Positions 1 through 7,529 of a stretch of 64,000 nucleotides of DNA are shown here, piece by piece; the stretch's first letter is position 1, and each line of letters begins with the position of its first letter. The DNA is from Aquariibacter albus (lineage in GTDB: Bacteria; Pseudomonadota; Gammaproteobacteria; Burkholderiales; Burkholderiaceae_C). The notes below the pieces were generated by a model. That model made no database searches. It saw nothing but the letters and a program-made list of their open reading frames with translations, and was not told the origin of the DNA. The DNA is taken from NCBI RefSeq assembly GCF_014145335.1, contig NZ_JACIVI010000001.1, positions 310,001 through 374,000 of the forward strand, written 5' to 3'. The translations under genes were made by a program, and so were the position numbers.

Positions 1-1
1 C

Positions 2-244
2 CTGATGCAGGGCGACCCGCGTCGCGTGGCCGATGCGCTGGCCCTGGCCCGCCGCACCCGCCGCACCCTGGTCCAGAACCTGGGCTGGGCCTTCGGCTAC
101 AACCTGATCGCCCTGCCGCTGGCCCTGGCCGGCCAGCTCAGCCCGGCCCTGGCCGGCACCGCCATGGCGTGCAGCAGCCTGGGCGTCGTCGCCAACGCCT
201 GGCGCTTGCAGCGCTGGCGGCCGGCGCCGATGGAGGTTGCGTGA
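2..244 (+). CDS. Copper-translocating P1B-type ATPase, C-terminal fragment
   Basis: Only the last 80 codons lie in the window; the 5' part is cut off by the window edge. The visible part covers the end of the P-domain (MQGDPRRVADALALARRT) and the last two membrane helices, with the conserved tail pattern QNLGWAFGYN and AMACSSLGVVANAWRLQRW, which is typical of CopA-type heavy-metal ATPases. Such pumps export Cu(I) from the cytoplasm. The metal-binding CPC motif and phosphorylation site are outside the window, so the metal is inferred from the neighbours (TolC-type lipoprotein, multicopper oxidase). Confidence 0.85.
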   Translation: MMQGDPRRVADALALARRTRRTLVQNLGWAFGYNLIALPLALAGQLSPALAGTAMACSSLGVVANAWRLQRWRPAPMEVA

Positions 245-366
245 GGGCCGCGGGGGCTTGGGCTGCCCTGGTCGCTGGGGGCGAGGTGGGCGCGTGCCAG
301 CCGCTCCGCGCGGCGGCCTGCCCCCACGCCGGATCGGCCGCCCGCGTCCGGCCTAGACTCGCGACC

Positions 367-879
367 ATGTCGTCCCGCCTGCGCCTCATCCTGCTGGCCT
401 TGCTGATGCTGGCCCTGCCGCTGCAGGCGCAGCGCGTGCTGGCCATGGGCTGCGCGATGAACGGCCCGGCCCAGGGGGTGGGCGGGCTTTCGGGGCCTGC
501 GGGGCCTGCGGGTCACGCAGGCCATCCGGGCCATGCGACGGCCCCTGAGCTTCACGCCGGTCACGCTGGCGATGCCGGCCCAGCCGGCTCCGCAGACCCC
601 ACCCGCTTCGTCGACCCCGCCGGCCCCTCCGATCACACCCAGCATGCCCACGGCGAGCCGGCTGCAGACCCTGGTACCTGCGCTTTGGGCGACTGCAGCG
701 GCGGCCACCGTTGCAGCGCGTGCAGCCTCTGCACCTTGGGCCTGGCCTTGCCGGCGGCCCTGCCGGCCTGGCCGGCTGCCCCCATGCCGGGCGAGGCGCA
801 GCCCGAGGCGGCGCCCTTGCCCTCCGCCGACCGGGTGCCGCCCGGTCTCGACCGCCCCCCTCGAAGCCTGAGCGCCTGA
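367..879 (+). CDS. His/Cys-rich exported protein of the copper locus, unknown family
   Basis: A 170-residue protein with an N-terminal signal peptide (SSRLRLILLALLMLALPLQA). It continues into a Gly/Ala/Pro/His-rich segment with GHAGHPGHA and HAGHAGDAG repeats, then a compact Cys cluster (CALGDCSGGHRCSACSLC). The ATG at 367 was chosen because it places the hydrophobic signal at the N-terminus; the open frame extends upstream only with non-signal sequence. Soft metal ligands and the position between the ATPase and the efflux/oxidase genes suggest periplasmic copper binding, which is inference. I do not recognise the family. Confidence 0.6.
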   Translation: MSSRLRLILLALLMLALPLQAQRVLAMGCAMNGPAQGVGGLSGPAGPAGHAGHPGHATAPELHAGHAGDAGPAGSADPTRFVDPAGPSDHTQHAHGEPAADPGTCALGDCSGGHRCSACSLCTLGLALPAALPAWPAAPMPGEAQPEAAPLPSADRVPPGLDRPPRSLSA

Positions 880-958
880 GCCCGCGCGTCCCCCCGGGGC
901 GCGTGTCCGGTCGGCCGCCCCGGTGCGGCCGGCCCCCTCAGCCGTCTTTGAGGTCTTC

Positions 959-1417
959 ATGCATTCCCCGCTTCTCCCGCCCGGCCGTCGGCTTGGGCGT
1001 GGCTGGCCTGGCCTGGCCCCGGCCGCCACCCTGGTCCTGCTGGCGGCCAGCGCCCTGGCTTCGCCGCCCCGGCCCGATCCGCTCGACCCGGCCGCGCCCG
1101 TTCCCCCGCTGCTGCACCGCTCGGCCGTGGCCGAGCACCGCAGCCTGCCCGCCACCGGCCGCGACTGGCGCGAGGCCAATGACACCGTCGGTCGCCTCGG
1201 CGGCTGGCGTGGCCACCTCGGCCCCGCATCCGGCGAGCCGCCTGCGCCGGGTGCCACGGTGCCTGCTGCTGCCGCAGGAAGGGGGGGCCCGGCGACGCCG
1301 TCGCCCGACCCGCAGCCGGGGCCGTCGGGCCACGGCGGCCACCAGGGCCACCAGGGCCACCCGTCCGCGGCCCCGGCCGGGCAGGGCGGGCCACAGGGTG
1401 TCGGGGGGGCACGATGA
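959..1417 (+). CDS. Exported His-rich protein of the copper locus, unknown family
   Basis: A 152-residue protein starting MHSPLLPPGRRLG, with a hydrophobic signal segment (LAPAATLVLLAASALASPP). A middle part with SAVAEHRSLPATGRDWREAND is followed by a Pro/Gly-rich tail ending in GHGGHQGHQGHP. Its stop overlaps the start of the TolC-type gene by 4 bases (ATGA), so the two are probably translationally coupled. An upstream in-frame ATG at 923 would put polar residues ahead of the signal, so 959 is preferred. A periplasmic copper-binding role is inferred from the Gly-His tail and location. Family not recognised. Confidence 0.6.
   Translation: MHSPLLPPGRRLGRGWPGLAPAATLVLLAASALASPPRPDPLDPAAPVPPLLHRSAVAEHRSLPATGRDWREANDTVGRLGGWRGHLGPASGEPPAPGATVPAAAAGRGGPATPSPDPQPGPSGHGGHQGHQGHPSAAPAGQGGPQGVGGAR
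1337..1362 (+). repeat. Tandem 9-bp repeat encoding Gly-His-Gln
   Basis: GGCCACCAG occurs twice in tandem (1337-1345, 1346-1354), followed by a third, partial unit. It encodes the GHQ repeats of the His-rich tail of the gene at 959-1417. Such a short coding repeat could vary by slippage. Confidence 0.7.
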
Positions 1418-2856
1418 GCCCTTCCAGCGCCCTGGGGCCTTCGCGTCGCTCCCTTCGCCTGCGCCTGCTGGCCCTGCCGATCCCGCTGCTGCTGGCCGCC
1501 TGCGCTGCGCCCTCCGGGCCGGCGGCTTTCGCGCCGGTGGCCGAGCAGGTGCAGGCGCGCAGCGGGCTGCGGCCCGTCTGGCCGCGCACGCCGGCCGACG
1601 AAGCCGCTGCCGAGGCCCGCAGCGCCGAGCTGCTCGCCCAGCCCCTGGGCCTGGACCAGGCCCTGGCCCTGAGCCTGCTGAAGCACCGCGGCCTGCAGGC
1701 CCGCTTCGAGGCCCTGGGCCTGGCGCAGGCCGAACTGCTGCAGGCCACCCGGCTGCCCAATCCCTCGCTGAGCGTCGGCCGCTTCCGGCAGGGCGATGAG
1801 ACGGAGATCGAGCTGCGCCTGGGCATCGACCTGCTCCGCCTGGCCCTGACCCCCTGGCTGCGACCGCTGGCCGAGGCGGATTTCGCCGCCCGTCAGCAGG
1901 CCCTGGCCGCCGAGGTGCTGGCCCACCTGGCGGCTGTGCGGCAGGCCTGGATCGAAGCGGTCGCTGCCGAGGAGCGCCTGCACTACCGCCGCCAGATCCG
2001 CGAGGCGGCCGAAGCCGGCGCCGAACTGGCCCGGCGCATGGCCGAGGTCGGCAACTTCAACGCCCTGCGCCGCGCCCGCGAGCAGGCCTTCCATGCCGAG
2101 GCCACCCTGCGCCTGGCCCAGGCCGAGCAGGCCGCCCAGGCGCGCCGCGAGGCGCTGATCCGCGCGATCGGCCTGTGGGGCGAGGACACCGCCTTGCGTC
2201 TGCCCGATCGCCTGCCGCCGCTGCCCGCCCAGCCCGCCGAGCAGCCGGACATCGAGCGGCAGGCCATGGCCTCCCGGCTGGACCTGCAGGCCGCCCGCCA
2301 GGCCGTCCAGCAGGCGGCGGCCCGCCTGGGCCTGACCCGGCCGACCCGCTGGGTCAATGTCCTGCAGCTGGGTCTGGAACGGGACCGCCCCGAGACCGGC
2401 CCCGACCGCCGCGGCACCGAGCTGCGCTTCGAGCTGCCGCTCTTCGATTCCGGCCAGGCCCGGCTGGCCCAGGCCGAGGCGCGCCACCGCATCGCGCTGC
2501 AGCAGGCGGCGCAGCTGGCCGTCGAGGCGCGCTCCGAGGTGCGCGAGGTCTATGGCGCCTACCGCCACGCCCACGACATCGCCACCCTGCACCAGGCCGA
2601 GCTGCTGCCCCTGGCCCAGCGCATCGTCGACGAGCAGCTGCTTCGCTACAACGGGATGCTGGTCGGCGTGTTCGAGCTGCTGGCCGACGCGCGCGCGCAG
2701 GTCGCCGCGGTCGAGGCCGCGATGGACGCGCGCCGCGCCTTCTGGCGTGCCGACGCCGCCCTCGCGCAAGCCCTGGTCGGCCGGCCCCTGGCCGCGCCGG
2801 TGTCGATTGATTCCCCCCCCGCCGCACCGGCCCCGGCCGCTGCTGGCGGACATTGA
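1414..2856 (+). CDS. TolC-family outer-membrane lipoprotein of the copper efflux locus
   Basis: A 480-residue outer-membrane factor homologous to CusC/TolC-type proteins, the outer channel of tripartite efflux systems. It has a lipoprotein signal with a lipobox ending at Cys30 (LLLAACAAP). Long Ala/Leu/Gln/Glu-rich helices follow in two similar halves, as in the helical barrel of the family (QALALSLLKHRGLQARFEAL; later RHRIALQQAAQLAVEAR). The protein ends in AAAGGH. It overlaps the previous gene by ATGA, and its TGA overlaps the potential ATG at 2856 of the next gene. No inner-membrane pump or adaptor gene of an RND system lies beside it, so its partner is not visible here. Confidence 0.88.
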   Translation: MSPSSALGPSRRSLRLRLLALPIPLLLAACAAPSGPAAFAPVAEQVQARSGLRPVWPRTPADEAAAEARSAELLAQPLGLDQALALSLLKHRGLQARFEALGLAQAELLQATRLPNPSLSVGRFRQGDETEIELRLGIDLLRLALTPWLRPLAEADFAARQQALAAEVLAHLAAVRQAWIEAVAAEERLHYRRQIREAAEAGAELARRMAEVGNFNALRRAREQAFHAEATLRLAQAEQAAQARREALIRAIGLWGEDTALRLPDRLPPLPAQPAEQPDIERQAMASRLDLQAARQAVQQAAARLGLTRPTRWVNVLQLGLERDRPETGPDRRGTELRFELPLFDSGQARLAQAEARHRIALQQAAQLAVEARSEVREVYGAYRHAHDIATLHQAELLPLAQRIVDEQLLRYNGMLVGVFELLADARAQVAAVEAAMDARRAFWRADAALAQALVGRPLAAPVSIDSPPAAPAPAAAGGH

Positions 2857-2867
2857 TGGAGGAGCCC

Positions 2868-4295
2868 ATGGTCTCCCGCAGAAACTTCCTGGCCGGCGGT
2901 GGCGCGATCACCGCCGGCGTGGCCGCCGCCAGCGTCAGCCGTGTCGCGATGGCCGCGCTGCCCGAACCCGCGGTCGCCCCCGGCACCGCCACCCAGCCCC
3001 CGCTGGCCCCGCCCAATGGCCGGCCCTACCGCCCGGTACTCACCCTCAACGGCTGGACCGCGCCCTGGCGCATGAAGGACGGCGTGAAGGAGTTCCACCT
3101 CGTCGCCGAACCCGTGGTGCGCGAGATGGCCCCCGGCTTCACCGCCCACCTCTGGGGTTACAACGGCCAGAGCCCCGGCCCCACCATCGAAGTGGTGGAG
3201 GGTGACCGCGTCCGCATCTTCCTCACCAACAAGCTGCCCGAGGCCACCACCATCCACTGGCACGGCCAGCGCCTGCCCAATGGCATGGACGGCATCGCCG
3301 GCCTCACCCAGCCCGCCGTGCCGCCGGGCCAGACCTGGGTCTACGAGTTCGTCGCCCGCCGGCCCGGCACCTTCATGTACCACCCGCATGCCGACGAGAT
3401 GGTGCAGATGGCCATGGGCATGATGGGCTTCTGGGTCACCCATCCCAAGGGCCGGCACCCGTGGATCCAGGAGGTGGACCGCGACGTCTGCTTCCTGCTC
3501 AACAGCTACGACATCGACCCCGGCAGCGCCACGCCCAAGGTCATGACCATGCTGGACTTCAACCTGTGGAGTTGGAACAGCCGTCTCTACCCCGGCATCG
3601 ACCCCATCGTCGCCCGCCAGGGCGACAAGGTGCGCCTGCGCGTGGGCAACCTGACGATGACCAACCACCCCATCCACCTGCACGGCCACGAGTTCTTCGT
3701 GACCGGCACCGACGGCGGCCCCACCCCCCCCGCCTCGCGCTGGCCCGAGGTGACGGTGGACGTGGCCGTCGGCCAGATGCGGCAGATGGACTTCGTCGCC
3801 GACGAGGTGGGCGACTGGGCCTTCCACTGCCACAAGAGCCACCACACCATGAACGCCATGGGCCACAACGTGCCCACGATGATCGGCGTGGACCACCGCG
3901 GCCTCGTCGACAAGATCAACCGCCTCGTGCCCGACTACATGCTCATGGGCGAACGCGGCATGGCCGACATGAGCGAGATGGCCGGCATGCCCCTGCCCGC
4001 CAACACCGCCCCCATGATGGCCGGCACCGGCCCCTTCGGCCCCATCGACATGGGCGGCATGTTCACCGTGCTGAAGGTGCGCCCCGACCAGCCCCCCGGC
4101 GACCCGCGCGACCCCGGCTGGTGGAAGCACCCCCCCGGCACCGTCGCCCGGCCCTGGACCGGCGCCGCCCCGGAAGCTGCCGCCGCACCCGCCGCGAGCC
4201 CGCCCGCCGCCGCGCCCCAGACCCCGCCGGCCGCCTCAAGCCCCGGGGTGGAGGTGCGGGTGAGGAAGCCGCAGGGGGGGCATGGGGGGCATTGA
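2868..4295 (+). CDS. Tat-exported multicopper oxidase, copper resistance type
   Basis: A 475-residue periplasmic laccase-like oxidase, probably oxidising Cu(I) or protecting against copper. The start at 2868 has a GGAGG Shine-Dalgarno a few bases upstream and puts the Tat motif SRRNFLAG at the N-terminus; earlier in-frame starts exist at 2853 (TTG) and 2856. All copper-ligand motifs are visible: HWH at 130-132, HPH at 172-174, HPIHLHGH from 267, and HCH at 320-322 with His326 and Met331 as type-1 ligands. A Met-rich stretch (MLMGERGMADMSEMAGM, about residues 352-368) resembles Cu-binding inserts of CueO-like enzymes. The C-terminus ends in GGHGGH. Nothing suggests it is broken. Confidence 0.92.
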   Translation: MVSRRNFLAGGGAITAGVAAASVSRVAMAALPEPAVAPGTATQPPLAPPNGRPYRPVLTLNGWTAPWRMKDGVKEFHLVAEPVVREMAPGFTAHLWGYNGQSPGPTIEVVEGDRVRIFLTNKLPEATTIHWHGQRLPNGMDGIAGLTQPAVPPGQTWVYEFVARRPGTFMYHPHADEMVQMAMGMMGFWVTHPKGRHPWIQEVDRDVCFLLNSYDIDPGSATPKVMTMLDFNLWSWNSRLYPGIDPIVARQGDKVRLRVGNLTMTNHPIHLHGHEFFVTGTDGGPTPPASRWPEVTVDVAVGQMRQMDFVADEVGDWAFHCHKSHHTMNAMGHNVPTMIGVDHRGLVDKINRLVPDYMLMGERGMADMSEMAGMPLPANTAPMMAGTGPFGPIDMGGMFTVLKVRPDQPPGDPRDPGWWKHPPGTVARPWTGAAPEAAAAPAASPPAAAPQTPPAASSPGVEVRVRKPQGGHGGH

Positions 4296-4585
4296 GGGCG
4301 CAGTCTTACAAGGTGCGAGATCTCCGGAGGAGTAAGAGTACGTTTGACCAGCCGAGTCGGCAAATCATCGATGAAATCCGCGCAAGCCCGCAAAGGAGGG
4401 TGTTGTAAGCCTTCTTCACTTTCGGGTCGCGATGACCCGACTCAGGCGGCTTGCGTATGTCTACAGAATAAGATCCGGCAAGCTGCTGTTCGGGTAAAAG
4501 TCTGTGCAGTCCATCGCTGGGTAATTTCTGGCTTATGGGTTGAAGTCTTTTTAACTGATTTATATATCTTGCCGGGTAGGTTTTT
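4296..4585. other. A/T-richer intergenic region
   Basis: 290 bases without a convincing gene between the multicopper oxidase and the unknown exported protein. The sequence changes visibly from the surrounding GC-rich style to mixed, A/T-richer DNA. Short frames here lack ribosome sites and family features. The only functional element I can propose is a promoter close to the downstream gene (4540-4568). Confidence 0.6.
4540..4568 (+). promoter_or_regulatory. Candidate sigma-70 promoter of the unknown exported protein gene
   Basis: TTGAAG (4540-4545), a 17-base spacer and TATATC (4563-4568) lie just before the start codon at 4586, with GTAGG as a weak ribosome site between. The leader would be very short. 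This is a pattern match in A/T-rich DNA, where chance matches are common. Confidence 0.3.
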
Positions 4586-6418
4586 ATGAATAGCCAACAT
4601 GTTGCGAGGATAAGAAATGCCTTGCTGGCGCTTGGTTTTTTTGTGCTGCAAAGCTCAAATCCTGCGCTGGCCGAGATTGATTTAGGCAAGATATTTCGGG
4701 ATGCGGTCAACAGGGCTCGCGTCGACCAAGGGGTGCCGGGGCGGCCGCCTTCCTACATGCCGCAAGGGGCTGATGCCCAGCAGTGCACGAAAGCTGCAAA
4801 TTGGTTGGCGCTTGATGTAAGCAATCTTCCGCCAGAGTTTGCTGAAAACGGTCGTTTCGGTGCTGCCGCTGGGCGTGCGCCCGAACGAAGAATCAACTAC
4901 CGGCCCGAGAAAACCGGCCCGCTCGGTGAAATCAAGCCTTCCGGTTTGCCTCGCGACAACTGGTTGCTGGAAGATAGCAGATTTGTGGCGGGTTTCGGCA
5001 AGCCGTATGATCAGCTCTCCGCTTCTGATTTGCAGGGCTTGCAGAAACTTGGCTTCGATTGCCGCATGATGGGGCGCACGCCCGATGGGGTGATGGTTGA
5101 CATGGGCTTCTTCGGGCGCGCATTTTCCCAGGGGATTTTTCCTCAGTACGCCAAGGGGGTTCAGAGTATCCGGGCTGCGCGGCAGGAAATCCGAGACGCC
5201 TATGCTGCACTGGGAGGCCTGCCGCCGACTGATGATGGGTACAAGGCCTATCAAGCGATTGCCGCCGATGCGCCAAGATTGCGTGGGTTTATGTCAGCGG
5301 CCGATCTTGACATGTTTGACCCCGTCATGGCCGAGGCGAACGAGCGGGTTGCGAAGCCCGCACTGGAACGTTTGGCCAGGGGTTACATTGAAACCCAACG
5401 AGGTTACGAGGGCATGGTCGCAATCGAGGCACTGATTGCTGAGCTCACGGGCGGGCAACGGCACTCACCTCGAAACAACAACCCCACGGTCAAGGCGCTT
5501 GAAGCCAAGCAGGAGGAGATTGCACTGGATTTGCAAAAGATCGAGCGGGCTCGCGTCGATGCCCTCGGCTCCGGCTTGGTCGGTCTTGAGCGAGGGGTTG
5601 CGTATTCAAACGAGATTGAACCGCGATACAGAAAATATATCCACATTGGGCCGATCAATGCCCTTTGGGAAGATTTTATAAAGAAGCGGCATGCAATGAT
5701 TGGTGCTGCTCAGCAGGATTTCGGTCGGCGCATCAGTCAAGCTTCAAGTGAAGCAGATCTCAATGCCTTGGTTGCTCGATATATACCTTTCGAGCTGGAT
5801 CAGCAGACCGCCGCTGGTACTGCACTTCTTACCAAGGTTGCTGAGCAAAAAGATGAGATCGAGAAGCGTCGCATCCTTGGTTCATCTTATGCTGGAAGTG
5901 CCGCCGAGAAGGTGGCCTCTTCAGGTAAAAATAATACAAGTTCGTCTAAGGTGAACGGTGCAGGCAAGAATCAAAAAACATCGGTTGCGACTGATCAAGC
6001 CGACGACGAAGGCCCTGAGCCTCTCGCGAAGGGCGAGCCCAGTGAATCCGTGATGTATGACCTTGTCAAAAAGCGTTTTGACGATCAGGCCGCAAAGATC
6101 AATGAGCTGAATCAGAATTGTGCGAGTGGGCCACAGGGTAATGATGTTGTGGGTGCCATGATGTGTCTCGGGGCCATGGCAAACAAAGGCCTTGGCGGTG
6201 GTGAAGCCATTCGAATCACAAAATTCGAAAAGCTGGGTTGTGATCGAGCAAGTGGCAAGCCAGGTTTTATTTGTGACTACATCATCGGGACATCCGGAGG
6301 CATAACGCGTGCGATGGGCCCCACGATGGCCGCAATCTATGGATCGGGCGGTGCGGCTCAAGCCCGTTTCCTGAAGACGAAGAGCGGTTGGATCGTCTTT
6401 TTTGGCGGCTCCAATTGA
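4586..6418 (+). CDS. Large exported protein of unknown function, atypical composition
   Basis: A 610-residue protein with a clear signal peptide (NALLALGFFVLQSSNPALA, cleavage before EIDLGK). I do not recognise it. Visible features: two Cys in the N-terminal third (QQCTKAANW, GFDCRMMGR); a long charged, probably helical middle; a Ser/Asn/Lys-rich linker near residues 445-475; and a C-terminal module of about 130 residues with four Cys (NQNC, MMCLG, LGCDRA, GFICDY) ending ARFLKTKSGWIVFFGGSN. Six Cys in an exported protein suggest disulfides. Codon use is unlike its neighbours (many AAA, AAT, ATT, GTT), consistent with acquisition by transfer. It stands alone between the copper and flagellar loci. 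Confidence 0.75.
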   Translation: MNSQHVARIRNALLALGFFVLQSSNPALAEIDLGKIFRDAVNRARVDQGVPGRPPSYMPQGADAQQCTKAANWLALDVSNLPPEFAENGRFGAAAGRAPERRINYRPEKTGPLGEIKPSGLPRDNWLLEDSRFVAGFGKPYDQLSASDLQGLQKLGFDCRMMGRTPDGVMVDMGFFGRAFSQGIFPQYAKGVQSIRAARQEIRDAYAALGGLPPTDDGYKAYQAIAADAPRLRGFMSAADLDMFDPVMAEANERVAKPALERLARGYIETQRGYEGMVAIEALIAELTGGQRHSPRNNNPTVKALEAKQEEIALDLQKIERARVDALGSGLVGLERGVAYSNEIEPRYRKYIHIGPINALWEDFIKKRHAMIGAAQQDFGRRISQASSEADLNALVARYIPFELDQQTAAGTALLTKVAEQKDEIEKRRILGSSYAGSAAEKVASSGKNNTSSSKVNGAGKNQKTSVATDQADDEGPEPLAKGEPSESVMYDLVKKRFDDQAAKINELNQNCASGPQGNDVVGAMMCLGAMANKGLGGGEAIRITKFEKLGCDRASGKPGFICDYIIGTSGGITRAMGPTMAAIYGSGGAAQARFLKTKSGWIVFFGGSN

Positions 6419-6450
6419 CCTGGGGCGGGCGCAGTGGGCATCGCGTTCAC

Positions 6451-6479
6451 CTCACGGGAAAAGCTTCAGTCCCCGTGAG
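6451..6479 (+). terminator. 8-bp inverted repeat after the unknown exported protein gene
   Basis: CTCACGGG (6451-6458) and CCCGTGAG (6472-6479) are perfect complements around a 13-base loop, 33 bases after the stop of the preceding gene. No T-tract follows, so it is not a classical intrinsic terminator. It could stabilise the 3' end or separate this unit from the convergent flgN. Confidence 0.4.
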
Positions 6480-6574
6480 ATCGCCATGGCGCGTGAGGCG
6501 TTGCGAGAGGCGCCCCACGGGCTGCGCAACGCAACTGCGGAACCCATGACGGAGAAGGCCCCGACGATGGGCCC

Positions 6575-6970
6575 TCAGGCCGAACCGAGATGGCGCTCGC
6601 CGCGGGCGAGGCCGGCCGGGTGGTAGACGGGAGTCTCCCCCGGCAGCAGCACGCTGACGGCGCGATCGACCGCGGCGTGGGCGCGGCTCAGGGCCTCGCG
6701 CTGGGCCAGGATGCGGCCGCGGTCGCGCAGCAGGCGCTCGCGCAGTTCGGGCGGCAGGGGGTGGGGCGCGTCGTGGCGCAGGCGGTCGAGCGCGGCGGGC
6801 AGGGCTTGCTGCAGGGCGCGGCTGGCTTCCAGCAGGGTGCCGCTGTCGCGCTGGCGCAGGGCCTGGCCGAGGGTGTCCAGATGGTGTTCGAGCGCGCCCA
6901 GGGCGCGCTCGAAGGCAAGGGTGTTGCCGGCCGGGGCGGCCGGCAGGGGGTCGGCAGGCTGCGGGTTCAT
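6575..6970 (-). CDS. flgN: FlgN-like flagellar export chaperone
   Basis: A 131-residue, mostly helical protein (LAFERALGALEHHLDTLGQALRQRD and RGRILAQREALSRAHAAVDRAV) encoded 15 bases downstream of flgM on the same strand. FlgN proteins bind the hook-filament junction proteins FlgK and FlgL in the cytoplasm and deliver them to the export gate. Sequence conservation in this family is weak, so the call depends on size, helical content and the usual flgM-flgN order. Both junction-protein genes are present downstream on the other strand. Confidence 0.7.
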   Translation of the reverse strand: MNPQPADPLPAAPAGNTLAFERALGALEHHLDTLGQALRQRDSGTLLEASRALQQALPAALDRLRHDAPHPLPPELRERLLRDRGRILAQREALSRAHAAVDRAVSVLLPGETPVYHPAGLARGERHLGSA

Positions 6971-6985
6971 CGGCGGCCCCGGGCT

Positions 6986-7336
6986 TCAGCCGCGCTTGGC
7001 GCCGCCGCCGAGCACGTCGATGGCGTTGGCGATGAGCTTGTCGGCGATGGCGCCGGCATCGACGCGGTAGCTGCCGTCGGCGATGGCCTGGCGCAGGGCG
7101 GCGACCTTGTCGGCGTCGAAGTCGCCGTCGGTGCCGCTCAGCATCTGGGCGGCGGCCGAGATCTCGACCCGGGTGCCTTCACCGGCCGGACTGGCGGCGG
7201 CGCCGGCGGCGCGGTGGGCCGGGGCGGACAGCTCCTGCGTGCTGCGGGCCGTGGCCTGGGTGTCCTGGGCCGAGAGGGCGGCAGGCTGCACCGGCGCGGC
7301 GGCGGCCGGGGGCGGGGTGGACGGGCCGATCTTCAT
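6986..7336 (-). CDS. flgM: FlgM, anti-sigma-28 factor
   Basis: A 116-residue protein with the start MKIG, a disordered Ala/Pro-rich N-terminal half and the conserved C-terminal pattern VEISAAAQML followed by FDADKVAALRQAIADGSYRVDAGAIADKLI. FlgM binds and inhibits sigma-28 (FliA) until hook completion allows its export, which releases late flagellar gene expression. It lies between flgA and flgN. Its upstream region holds a good sigma-28-type promoter (7427-7453), which would give the usual feedback in which FliA drives its own inhibitor. Confidence 0.92.
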   Translation of the reverse strand: MKIGPSTPPPAAAAPVQPAALSAQDTQATARSTQELSAPAHRAAGAAASPAGEGTRVEISAAAQMLSGTDGDFDADKVAALRQAIADGSYRVDAGAIADKLIANAIDVLGGGAKRG

Positions 7337-7426
7337 GACAGGCTCCCGAAGTCAGGGGCGGCCGAGGCCGACCGGTGGGGGGCGGAGGGCCCGGAGGGGC
7401 CCGTGCGGAGGTGCGACATGGTGGAG

Positions 7427-7453
7427 CTTTCGGACGCGCACGGCCAAGCTTGA
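7427..7453 (-). promoter_or_regulatory. Candidate sigma-28 (FliA) promoter of flgMN
   Basis: Read on the minus strand, TCAAGCTT (7453-7446), exactly 11 bases, then TCCGAAAG (7434-7427). The enterobacterial FliA consensus is TAAAGTTT-N11-GCCGATAA. The match is 6/8 and 5/8 with the exact consensus spacing, and the start site would lie roughly 80 bases before the flgM ATG at 7336. Confidence 0.6.
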
Positions 7454-7529
7454 GCGGAATCTGCACGGCCCCCGCAAACCCGGGGGGTCGGGCCCTGAGG
7501 CGCTGGGCCGGACGGTGAGGGACGGGGGC

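Noticed and set aside
97-2853. 918-codon open frame on the minus strand across the copper locus
   Set aside because: It lies opposite the well-supported genes at 367-2856, has low-complexity Gly/Arg/Gln-rich translation and no family motif. Long antisense frames are common in GC-rich DNA.
4296-6574. Insertion sequence or other mobile element around the A/T-richer island
   Set aside because: No transposase or integrase frame, no terminal inverted repeats and no target duplication were seen; composition alone is the evidence for transfer.
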